Part shown: one piece after another, positions 54,540 through 64,000 of the stretch
How the letters are laid out: every line of letters begins with the position of its first letter
Position numbering within the stretch: position 1 is the first letter of the stretch
From: Knufia peltigerae
Taxonomy: Eukaryota; Ascomycota; Eurotiomycetes; Chaetothyriales; Trichomeriaceae
Direction: 5' to 3'
DNA length: 64,000 bases
Assembly (NCBI GenBank): GCA_030247855.1
Contig: JAPDRN010000155.1
Location: forward strand, 1 to 64,000
Program-made: the position numbers and the translations under genes
The notes under the pieces: model-generated
The model's input: the letters and a program-made list of their open reading frames with translations, nothing else
What the model was told of the DNA's origin: nothing
Databases searched by the model: none

Positions 54540-55085
54540 CGGGGGAGAGCGAGAGACGGTCTCATCCCATCATCACGTGTGTGCGCCGAGTTCGATCATC
54601 TAGATGGGGGGTCAGGAGGTGAGGAAGTGGTAAGTCAGTAATAAATGGTGAATAATGGGAAGGCCTCGGCGACAGAGCGTTCCTTATCTAACAAGTGCCT
54701 ATCGAGCACGATCTCGAAGCGGGTCCGCCCCAGGCCCGTGTCTCCCCACAATTACGGAGTAGGTGCTATCGAGAAAGTGCGTCCCAGGTGTATCTTGGCC
54801 GGCGCTGATGGCCGTGAAGACAGTACCGATAGTGGCAACCAAACCCTTGGGGGACCCTTGACCTCCACGTTTTACACCTTTAGTTACTGTACTGTACCTT
54901 CGCCACCATCCCATGGGCAGTCCTCGCCGAGACAATGAGTTCGAGGCCTTTGCCAATCACGCTACCAAACTTACAAGATCAAGTGAGCCTTGTGCGGCCC
55001 GTGGTCGACTTTACTCGTACAAGTCCTGCAAGATCACCAAGTCACAGAGACGAGTTCGTCATTCATTCAATGATCCAACGACGCC
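54540..55085. promoter_or_regulatory. Shared promoter of zinc cluster gene and aminopeptidase
   Basis: 546 bases between divergent start codons, with no gene of its own. One TACGGAGTA 9-mer is at 54753-54761. Confidence 0.55.
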
Positions 55086-57870
55086 ATGTTGCTGGAGCAG
55101 GACACGAGTAAAGCGCCGACGCTGCTTGCACAGAGGTAAGGGGAAAAAAGACGAGGCAGGAGTCGACGAGGTATTTTCAGGGAAACTAACAAAACTTTCA
55201 GGATAAAACCATCCAACTATCAACTCTCGATTTTGAATGTCGAGTTTGGAGGACAATGGAAGTATGATGGGAAGGCAGTAATCGATGCTGAAGCCTTCGT
55301 GACGACCAACACAGTTATCCTGCATTCTGAAGACCTCGAAATATTGAGTACTGAGGTCAAGTCAGGTCTTGACTATTCACTAGGTCAGTCCACTCGATAC
55401 TGTCTATCACGTCACCAGCCATCGGAAAAGGCTAATGCTGATATCGGAATTCACAGTCCAGGATGCCTCGTCGATAGTGTTGAACGAAGATGACAAGCAA
55501 GTTTGCTTACAGTTCAGTGAGGCGATCTCGAAAGGCCACTTTCAACTCCTCGTTTCGTTCAGGGGTCAGTGTGACCCTGACATGACAGGATTTTACAGAT
55601 CCAGATATGAACCTCATGAAGATCTGGATGCTGCTTCGGTCAAGGTCGGTAGCGATTGCTACATGCTGGCAACTCACTTCGAGCCCTGTGACGCGAGGAG
55701 GGCTTTTCCGTGTTTCGATGAGCCTCATCTCAAGGCAACCTTTGAGCTCGAGCTGGAGATTCCTGAAGACTTGACTGCTCTGAGCAACATGCCGGAGAAA
55801 TCGTGTCGGTCTCTCGACGGCCCCAAAAAGGGCTTGAAGACGGTATCTTTTGAAAAGTCTCCTGTCATGAGCACGTATCTTCTTGCGTGGGCTGTAGGAG
55901 ACTTTGAGTACGTTGAAGCCTTGACGACAAGAACCTACAGTGCTGGAAAAATCCCAGTGAGAATCTACACCACAAAGGGTCTGGTCCAACACGCCCAGTT
56001 TGCACTCAAAGACGCGTGTGATACTCTTGACTTATTCAGCGAGAGCTTTGGCGTCGAGTATCCCTTGCCAAAATGTGACCATCTTGTGGTACACGACTTC
56101 ATATCCGGAGCCATGGAGAATTGGGGATTGATCACATACAAGCCGACAAAGATCTTATTCGATCCAGTCACTGCAGACAACAGACTCATGTCCAAGGCCT
56201 CCTATGTGGTTGCACACGAGCTTGCACATCAGTGGTTTGGGAACCTCGTCACCATGAGTGGTTGGAACGAGCTCTGGCTGAACGAAGGATTTGCGACGTG
56301 GGCCGGCTATTTCGCCGTCGATCGACTGCATCCGGACTGGAACATCTGGGGTCAGTTCGTCGACGAAGCCATGGAAGAAGCGTTCGCCCTGGATAGCTTG
56401 GACGCATCACACCCGATTGAGGTAAATTTCGCGACTGAAAGTCAAGCGCGGCAAATGTTTGACAGCATCAGCTATTGCAAAGGAAGTTCGGTCATCCGCA
56501 TGCTCGCTAGCTATCTGGGTGAAGGGATCTTCTTAAAAGGCATCGCAGCCTATCTCGAGAGCCGCTTATACGGAAACGCAACCTCAGATGATTTGTGGCG
56601 TGCTCTGTCACAAACATCTGGTCTGGACGTGGGCGAGTTGATGGATTCTTGGATTCATCGGGCAGGGTTTCCCTTGGTAAATGTCGTCCCTACACTGGAT
56701 TGCATCGAGTTGTCACAAACGCCGTTCCTCCGAGAAGCCACGAGCGATAAGACTGCAACTTGGCACGTACCTCTTGGTCTCAATGCACAGAAGCCCAACG
56801 ATGATTGCAAGAGACTTTGTACAAAGTCCAAACAGCTCAAAATGCCGAACCTAGTCTCAAAAATCAACCATGGTCATACCGGCTTTTATCGTACTCATTA
56901 CCCTTCAGAATATCTCCTCTCGATTCTTTGGGCCCCTTCGAAACTATCAAGTGAGGACAAGGTGGGTATCATTGCCGATATGCGAGCCCTTGTCTTTGCC
57001 GGGTCGAGACCAGCCGGTGATCTTTTGACAATACTGCCTGCTTTCAAAAAAGACAGAGACTGCTTTGTCTGGTCCCAAGTCAAGAAAGCCGTCTCTTTGG
57101 TGATGTCGGGGGTCTCTGGTGACAGTCAAGCCGTAGCAGCGGTCAAGGCATACACCCAGCAACTGCTGTCTGAAGTCAAAGCCGAGATCAGCTGGACTGG
57201 AAAGACCGACAGCTACGTTGACGGCGAATTCGAAAAGAACATTATTCAACTCTGTGTCGTGGCTGACGACGAGGAAGTTCTTGGTCAAGTCAAGAACAGG
57301 TTCCAAGAGTGGAAGAACGGTGGCGCTCACTCTATCAACCGAAACCTCCAGTCACCCATCTTTGGTATCTCTGTCGCAATAGGCGGCGAACGGGAATACT
57401 TGGATGTCAAAGCTGAATACATAAGAAATCAATCCATCAACGGACGAGAGATCTGTATTGCAGCAATGGGTCGGACAAAGATTACGGCCATGGCACGGGA
57501 CTTCCTCGACTTTACTTTTATGTCAGAGGATCACATTCCACTACAAAACATCCACTTTGTCGCCATCGCCTTGGCCAACGGCCCTTGCAGTTCTGTGCTA
57601 TGGGAATACGTCAAGGAGAACTGGGACACGGTCTACAAGAGACTTTCAGTTAACGGTGTTGCTCTCAACCTGTTCATCGAAAGTGGTCTTTGTTGCTTCG
57701 ATGATCTGGATATCGAGAGTGACATTGCTGAATTTTTCGCGGCCAGGAATGTTCCCGGCATCGAGCATCCTCTTCAGGTGGTCAGTGACAATATCAAAAT
57801 GAACGCAGCGTACAAGGCCAGGGCAGCCTCGGAGATCAGACCCTGGTTGCAGGCAAATGGGCTTTTCTGA
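55086..57870 (+). CDS. M1 family zinc aminopeptidase (puromycin-sensitive/Ape2-like)
   Basis: Three exons (55086-55135, 55202-55383, 55457-57870) give 881 residues. The start is the ATG at 55086, just after an in-frame stop, so there is no room for a long presequence; a cytosolic enzyme is likely. It removes N-terminal residues from peptides and is part of general peptide turnover. The N-terminal domain carries IKPSNYQLSILNVEFGGQWKY and TGFYRSRYE. The substrate-binding GAMEN is near residue 295 and the zinc site HELAHQW plus NEGFATW near 330-355; a Tyr-containing region follows. The ERAP1-like C-terminal helices start near 520. The usual LWWNDLWLNEG is here SGWNELWLNEG, a small deviation just before the second zinc Glu. 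It may be regulated with the divergent zinc cluster gene. Confidence 0.96.
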
Positions 57871-58148
57871 GGCAGAATGAAATGAAATAGACACGATTTT
57901 TCTTTATCCATGGAGATACCAAAATGAACATAGCATTAGGAAAAAACGAACGTTGAGCCAAAACAAGATCATTGACACTATTCGTTCATGGCGAACCACT
58001 CCTGTGTACAGTATTATCCATAGTATATATACTGGGTTATTTCTCATTGGATCCTCGTTGCCGAAGCTCTCTCTTCAGGACACTCATCAGCAATTGTCAT
58101 TCCATACACCATGTGCATCTAGAAGCAGAGACATGATTACTTTGCTAT

Positions 58149-60037
58149 TCATGCAACCTTTGTTTCTTCAATGACTTGCTCCGCTTGATCAGACTCGGAA
58201 CCACCACGGGTCTCCTCTTCACCTTCGATGATTGTCTGCTCTGGATAATTATATGGGAAGATCATGTGAAGTATGTAAGAGATGAGAGCAGCTGTAGAAA
58301 GAACGTGTCAGCAGGTCAGGTCATAAAGTATGCGCTGGGCTAGATAAAAGAATTAAAAAACTTACCCACGACGAATCCGAACACGAAACTGAGACTGAAG
58401 ATTCTGGTTCCTCCTAGGGCGACATGAAGTTTTGGGTTGACCGAGTGGACGAAGCCAGGCATACTGGGAACAACAGCGCAGACCCAAGCGACAACCGTCC
58501 TCCAGTTGGTGCCGTAGTAGTACCAGTACAGCGACTTCTTGGAGCCGACGTAAAGATCGGGAATGTGGAACACCCTCCTTTGAATTAGGTAGAAGTGAAC
58601 ACACAAAAGACCAATCATGGGACCCAGGAAGACTGCGTACGCTGAGAGGACGGCCAAGAACGTTCCGCCCGAGGACATTTGTTGCCACGGGTTAGGGGCC
58701 ACACTGAGGATGGCCAGGAGATACGCGCCCCGGCGCAGGTTGATGTACTTGGGGAACACGCTGGCAACGTCGAGACCGCCAGCCAAAACGTTCCCGACGA
58801 CGTTGATGGAAAGCTGAGAGAGGATAAAGACAATGCCCAAGAAGAAGGCGGCCGCACGACCTCTGGATCCGTTCTGGTCTTGGATCGCCATGAACAAGGT
58901 GCTAGGATCCCAAAGCGGTGTCCCATTGCCGTATTCTGGAAACATGGGTTAGCCATATCTTCACCTTCGTCATTAAAAAACACGGTAGACTTACGGTTCT
59001 GGGTGGCTGCAGTGACGATGACACCGATGATCGCCATCAAGGAGCTGGTAATCATAAAGGAGAAGGCCTGAGTGTAAGTGACGTGGCTTGGGCGCTTTGC
59101 AAATCTAGTGAAGTCGTTCTGGTTCAAGATGCCGGAAGCGATACTGCCGATGACGCTCATCACTCCGCCAGACATTTGCCATCCCAACTCGGACGAGCTG
59201 ATAGTCGTCTTTGCGTCGAAGACGGTACCGTACCCTTTGCTGGTGCCGACAGCCCATCCGAGGAGGCAGAAGAGCGTGATGCCGACGACAACCGAAGCAC
59301 CGTGAAAGTACGGGCGCAATTGTCCAGGCCTGAACCAGATGAAAATGGCGCAGAGGAAGTTGAAGAGCACGTATCCCATGAACTGCGCCGTGGTGATACC
59401 GATACCTTGTGGCAAGGTGTTGGGGATTCTCTCATCGAGGTCCAACCAGATCGACCGAAGGCAAACGTATATCATCTTTCCTCCAATGACGGCCTGGACA
59501 CCGTACCAAGTGATGGACGTCAAGATACGATTGAGGATTGGGAAATATGCACCCCACATGCCTGTGCGTTTGATAAAGAGTCAGAACGTCGATTTACACA
59601 CAGAAAGAACCAACCAAAAAAGGACGGGGGAGGGATGTATACATACCCCAGACACTCCTGCAGACGATTGGAAAGCCGATGTGACTCTGAGCACCGGACA
59701 CCGAGTTGAGAACGGCGAAAGCGCTAGCCAGGGCGTTGCCGATGAGGATGACAATGATGGCTTGCCAGTATGTCATTCCGGAGGCCAGCAGCGACGAACC
59801 AGTCTGGTAGGTCGACATGTTCAAATTGATAAGGAACCATAGTTCGACGAACTGAAGGGGCCCTGCGCACAAACAAGGTGATCAGACTACATCCAGATCA
59901 CTCAAGACGTTTCTCACAAACTTACCCCAGGTCTGGCGCTCAGGGGGAACGGGCAGGATATCCTCGTTTGCCCATCGATTTCCTCGCTCGTTCTCTGGGA
60001 GCTCGATCTTGCGCAGAGCGCGCCTGACGAGAGACAT
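58149..60037 (-). CDS. NCS1 family permease (nucleobase/hydantoin-type)
   Basis: Five exons (59926-60037, 59647-59862, 58995-59561, 58366-58935, 58149-58291) give 535 residues with about 12 membrane spans; every intron is GT-AG and the phases agree. NCS1 carriers move uracil, allantoin, thiamine precursors, hydantoins and related rings with protons or sodium. Family parts seen: ENERGNRWANEDILPVPPERQTWG (cytosolic start), PLQFVELWFLINLNMSTYQTGSSLL, IGFPIVCRSVWGMWGAYFPILNR, LNQNDFTRFAKRP (the FTRFAK loop) and FLGPMIGLLCVHFYLI. The tail is Glu-rich. It is divergent from a hydantoinase-type gene, which favours a hydantoin- or ureide-like substrate. Bacterial Mhp1 is an NCS1 hydantoin carrier, but specificity here is not shown. 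Confidence 0.93.
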
Positions 60038-60967
60038 ATTTTTGTTCTGTTTGTTTGTTGCCGGCAACAAGATTTCCTCGTACAGTACAAAGCACAAACG
60101 GGGGGGCTGTTCTGTTGTTCAGGGTAAAGGGGAGTGGTAGGTATTCTCAGACTCCGCACCCAAGCGATGATAGAGAGTAAGTACAGGTTTCACATCCACT
60201 ATATACCTAGTCCCCGATCCCTTTTTGTCGCGTGCTGGGAGGGGGAAACAGGGTCCTGGGATCTTGAAAGGTTTGGCTGGCTCACATGAGGAATTCCTTG
60301 ATAAGACTAAAATGGGTTCTGGAACATCCCCAGGACACACAACTTCCAGTATGCGAGCGAGAAGTCATCCTCCACTGATACGGAATGGAAGGTGGCAATT
60401 CAATATGGAGAGGTATGCCTCGCCGACCAAGGAGGGTACCCGAGAGCGCGGATCACCGCCAGTCGTTGTCGATTGTACCGTGGGTCCACCCCCGGTCGGT
60501 GGGCAGCCAGTAAAGGCAATCGAGATAAGTGCCATAGCTTTGGGAAGCCCTCGCCGACACAATGGGTCAGGCTTGGCTTATCGACCGTATCTACCACCGT
60601 ACAGTTGCCGAGATCTCTGGCTTTTTGGTGGCTGATTCGCCCAGAACGGAAGTACGGGTTACAGTACATCTTTCATCCTGTTCAACACTTCCCCATGCGA
60701 ATGGTCGAAATGGATACAGGATGTGGATCCCGACTATAACCGCGATTTCGAAAGGCAGTACTCCGTACTCGGTACTTTCTTCAAGTGCTTTTGGGGAAAT
60801 TGGGATTAAAGTCTGACGGCACTTCTTAGTCTTCCCTCGTAGCCAGCAGACTGCCGACCGCACTACAGTCTACCAGAGTATCGGTGGACGGCCAGGCCAA
60901 TCTCTGAGTGTTTTACTGTCCAAGGGAACTTTACAAAGAACGGAACATAGAGAAACGAAAACATACC
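60038..60967. promoter_or_regulatory. Shared promoter of NCS1 permease and hydantoinase gene, with GATA sites
   Basis: 930 bases between divergent starts. HGATAR sites, the target of AreA-type nitrogen regulators, lie at 60168-60173 (TGATAG), 60299-60304 (TGATAA) and 60523-60528 (AGATAA). A TACTCCGTA 9-mer is at 60759-60767. Three GATA sites are suggestive but not improbable by chance. Confidence 0.5.
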
Positions 60968-63900
60968 ATGGCTATTCAAAAGGTGTACAGAATTGGTGTG
61001 GATGTTGGTGGTACCAACACCGACTGTGTTATACTCCGTGAGTGTTCGAGGCTGATAGCACGAAATAAAACATGCTGACGAGAAACGAACGAAAAGACCC
61101 TGGCGAAGCACACTTGCCGCATCGAGGTATCAGGACTGCTTTCAAGACTCCCACAACAGCAAACGTCACGGAGGGTATCACGAAAGCCATCGAAGGTGCT
61201 ATTTCACAATGTGGTATTCCTTTGCACGACGTCTCGGCCGTGATGATCGGTACTACGGTAAGTTCAGACCTTGAGTAAAGACACGTGTATGGCAATGGCG
61301 GAGGCTAACCATTCTTCTAGCACTTTATCAACGCAGTCGTCCAGGCAGATGATCGGAATCTGAGGAGCGTCGGTGTTCTGCGTGTATGCGGCCCCTACAC
61401 AAAGGAGAACCCGGCATTCATGGATTTCCCGCCTATCCTCGCGAGGATTATGAACGGCCACGTTGCGTATCTGGACGGCGGTCTTGAATGTGAGTGCTCT
61501 GACTTTTTTTGCTCAGTCACGGTGAGCTCCTCGGTACTGATTCAGAATAGTCGACACTCGTGAGATCATGCCCCTTGACGAGGCACAGATTCGAAACGAG
61601 TGCCAAATCCTGAAGCAAAGGGGCATCACAGATATCGCAGTAGTGGGAGTGTTTTCGCCGCTCGACATTTCTGGAAAGCAAGAAGCGAGAGTCAGGGAGA
61701 TTGTCCTTGAAGAAATTCCCGGTGCTGATGTGGTTCTATCCAGAGAAAGTAGGTTGCTCATTTTCACAAATTTCCACATCCATGTCGAAGATTTCGAGAC
61801 TAAATTTTGGCGTAGTCGGTCAACTTGGTTACCTGGAGCGTGAAAACGCCACCATCCTCAACACCTCTATTCTGAAGTTCGCCAGAAGGACCATTCGAGG
61901 TTTCAAGCTTGCCATCCGTGGCCTGGGTCTCTCATGTCCACTGTACCTGACGCAGAATGACGGCACTATCATCGACGCCGACTCGGCCGAGAAGTGCCCT
62001 ATCAAGACCTTCTCCAGTGGTCCTACCAACAGTGCCTCGGGTGCTGCCTACCTGGCCGGCCTTGACACCAAGGAAGGCAAGATCCAGGATGCACAGGTGA
62101 TCGTCGCAGACGTCGGTGGCACGACGACAGATGTCTGTGCACTTTTGTCGTCGGGTTTCCCACGTCAAGCTGGCACTTGGGTCGAGATAGGTGGTGTCCG
62201 AAGCGCCTTCCCCATGCCCGAGGTCCTCTCTATCGCCCTCGGTGGAGGTACCAAGGTTGAAGAACAAAACGGAAAGGTCATCGTCGGTCCTGAATCAGTA
62301 GGCCACAGACTCCTAACCGAAGGTCTCGTGTTTGGAGGCAACACTCTGACGACCACCGACATCGTCGTCGCCAGTGGTCACGCTGACATCGGCGACAAGA
62401 CGAGAGTGAAGGACGTCCCTAAAGATGTCATCGCCCAGGCCCGACTCCGTATGAAGAAGCTGCTAGAAAATGCCGTGGACTCGATGAAGCTGAGTGCCGA
62501 TGATGCTGTCGTTATCCTTGTCGGTGGTGGTAGCATCGTGCACATGGATGACCTGGAAGGAGTTGGCCGAATCATCAGACCGCCGTACGTGCATCCCAGC
62601 CTGTGTTTGTAAAGTTGTATTTTGTTACTGACTTTCATTCTTTCCCAGATTCCACGACTGCGCAAACGCCGTCGGTGCTGCCATCGCCAAGATCTCTGGA
62701 CAAATCGACGTCGTCAAGGTCCTCGAAGGTCTTGACGAGGAAAAAGTCGTCGAAGAGGTATGCATGGAGGCTACGAACATGGCTATTGATGCTGGTGCCG
62801 ATCCTGCGTCCGTTCGCATTGCCACGATTGAGAACATGCCACTACAATATGTCCAGATGAAAGCAAGCCGAATCGTCGTCAGAGCTGTGAGTTGCCTTTC
62901 CTTTCTTGCTTGCTTACCCGTTGCCACAACACTCTGACTTGAACCGCTGTAGGCTGGTACGTTGAATCAAAATGCCCTGCTTGACTATGTACCCTTGGAG
63001 AGCGTCGATGAGTTGTCTGCCACCAAAGAAGCAGAAGTCACAGAGTCCAAGACGAAAAATGCAGAGAAAGATCCCAAGGATTTTCTGGTCAGCCCATCGG
63101 CATCAGTCGACATCCGTCAGTACAAACCAGAAGTCGACAAGGACGGAAACTGGTGGGTATCTGAGATCGATTGTGAGTTTTTGGCGACCGGGTGTAGTAT
63201 CCTGGCTTGCGGCGGTGGTGGTCCTGGCTACATGTGCTACATGGCAGCCAGAGCGGCAATCAAAGCCGGCAAGCGCATGGCCGTTGTCGACATTGATAGT
63301 TTGCCACAAGAAGGTCATGTTTTGGGAAGTATCTCATACGGGTGAGCGATGAAACCCCCTTCTCCCACTTTAGTATGCCTAGCTCACGAGGGGGACCAAA
63401 ATAGTGCTCCAACCGTGACCCTCGAACGTATTCCCAGTGGAACTGAATCTATCGATGCCACAGACGCCCTGTTGAGTTGTCATCCAGGCGTGAAGATGGA
63501 CGCACAGATTGCGGTATGTAATGTCACTTGAACAAGACCGCAGCATCCCAGGAAAACCCCACATTCATCAAGATATTGACTTCTGTACAGATTGAAATCG
63601 GTGGTATGAACGGTATTCGACCACTCCTTGTCGGTTCACAGTATGGTGGTGTCCCAACCATCGATGGTGACTTTATGGGAAGAGCATACCCCAGAATTTA
63701 CATCATGACTCCTTACCGTGAGTAGCTGCCTGTGTAAATTCTTGAATGCCAGGAGTTTAAAAATGCTAAAAATGGTGTACTACTGTCTAGTATACGGAGT
63801 TCCCCTATCACCATGTACCCAGAGTGACGGCAATGGCAACGTCGTGACAGTCCACAAGTCTTCCGACCCTCACAAGCTGGAAAAGATCCATCGAAAAGCT

Positions 63901-64000
63901 GGCCATGAACTCGGTCTGTTCAGTCAGATGGTCCCACCACCGATGAAGATCAAGGACGCAAAGAGGGTCGGCACGCTAGGAACGACCTCGTTGGCGTGGT
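60968..64000 (+). CDS. Hydantoinase/oxoprolinase-DUF917 fusion protein, 3' end outside window
   Basis: Ten exons visible (60968-61037, 61097-61257, 61321-61489, 61551-61748, 61816-62584, 62649-62886, 62953-63341, 63405-63513, 63591-63717, then 63791 to the edge); the coding part is partial. The N-terminal half is a hydantoinase A/5-oxoprolinase-type ATPase: GVDVGGTNTDCV near residue 10, DREIMPL-like segment, GQLGYLERENATILN, TFSSGPTNSASGAAYLAGL, VADVGGTTTDVCAL and VLVGGGSIVHMDDLEGVGRI. Such enzymes open cyclic amides with ATP. The second half is a DUF917 domain (CEFLATGCSILACGGGGPGYM, GHVLGSISYG, MDAQIAIEIGGMNGIRPLLVGSQ, DGDFMGRAYPRIYIMTPY). Exon-2 acceptor after GAAAAG is the least certain splice. 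The divergent NCS1 permease fits uptake of its substrate. Confidence 0.93.

Overview
This window is nuclear DNA from a filamentous ascomycete (Pezizomycotina). Most genes carry short GT-AG introns (about 45-150 nt) with CTGAC/CTAAC branch sites, genes are dense on both strands, and the content is typical of moulds: Zn2Cys6 regulators, NCS1, APC, ACS and RTA1 membrane proteins, a GT90 enzyme, a secreted RNase T1 and a GH27 enzyme. The gene set and style would suit Eurotiomycetes (for example Chaetothyriales), but I cannot fix the order or species from sequence alone. I support 26 protein genes, the last cut by the window edge. I found no convincing tRNA, rRNA, transposon or CRISPR. Exon models below were built by hand from splice sites, reading phase and family alignment.

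Region 1-6.8 kb is a candidate catabolic cluster: an anion:cation symporter-type MFS carrier, an isocitrate-lyase/PEP-mutase superfamily lyase, and a divergently transcribed single-chain aconitase/isopropylmalate-dehydratase-type hydro-lyase. A hydratase plus C-C lyase plus carboxylate carrier suggests breakdown of a branched malate or citrate. 7.7-14.5 kb holds a secreted alpha-galactosidase with a lectin-like tail, an acyltransferase-3 membrane protein and a bleomycin-hydrolase-type cysteine peptidase. 15-18.4 kb holds a BTB protein and a PLAC8 protein either side of a minisatellite that contains an assembly gap.

19.8-24.6 kb is housekeeping: RPC9 (RNA polymerase III), NOP58 (box C/D snoRNP) and VMA6 (V-ATPase). 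25-36 kb is accessory: an unrecognised two-exon gene, an RTA1 protein, a Zn2Cys6 regulator, a GABA/choline-type permease and a GT90 glycosyltransferase. 37-52 kb returns to core functions: an Npl3-like RNA-binding protein with a predicted 6-nt exon, a conserved acidic protein, DPH5, SPT3, a CCDC124 homologue, RNase T1, PEX7 and an AlkB-type dioxygenase with CUE and GRF modules.

52-64 kb holds a second Zn2Cys6 regulator, an M1 aminopeptidase, and a divergent pair made of an NCS1 permease and a hydantoinase/oxoprolinase-DUF917 fusion. That pair shares a 930-bp promoter with GATA-type sites and looks like an uptake-and-hydrolysis unit for a cyclic amide nitrogen source.

The most unusual signals are the 6-nt and 27-nt exons, two probable GC-AG introns, a long first intron in SPT3 with an alternative in-frame start, and a 9-mer (TACGGAGTA or its complement) that occurs seven times, always outside coding exons.
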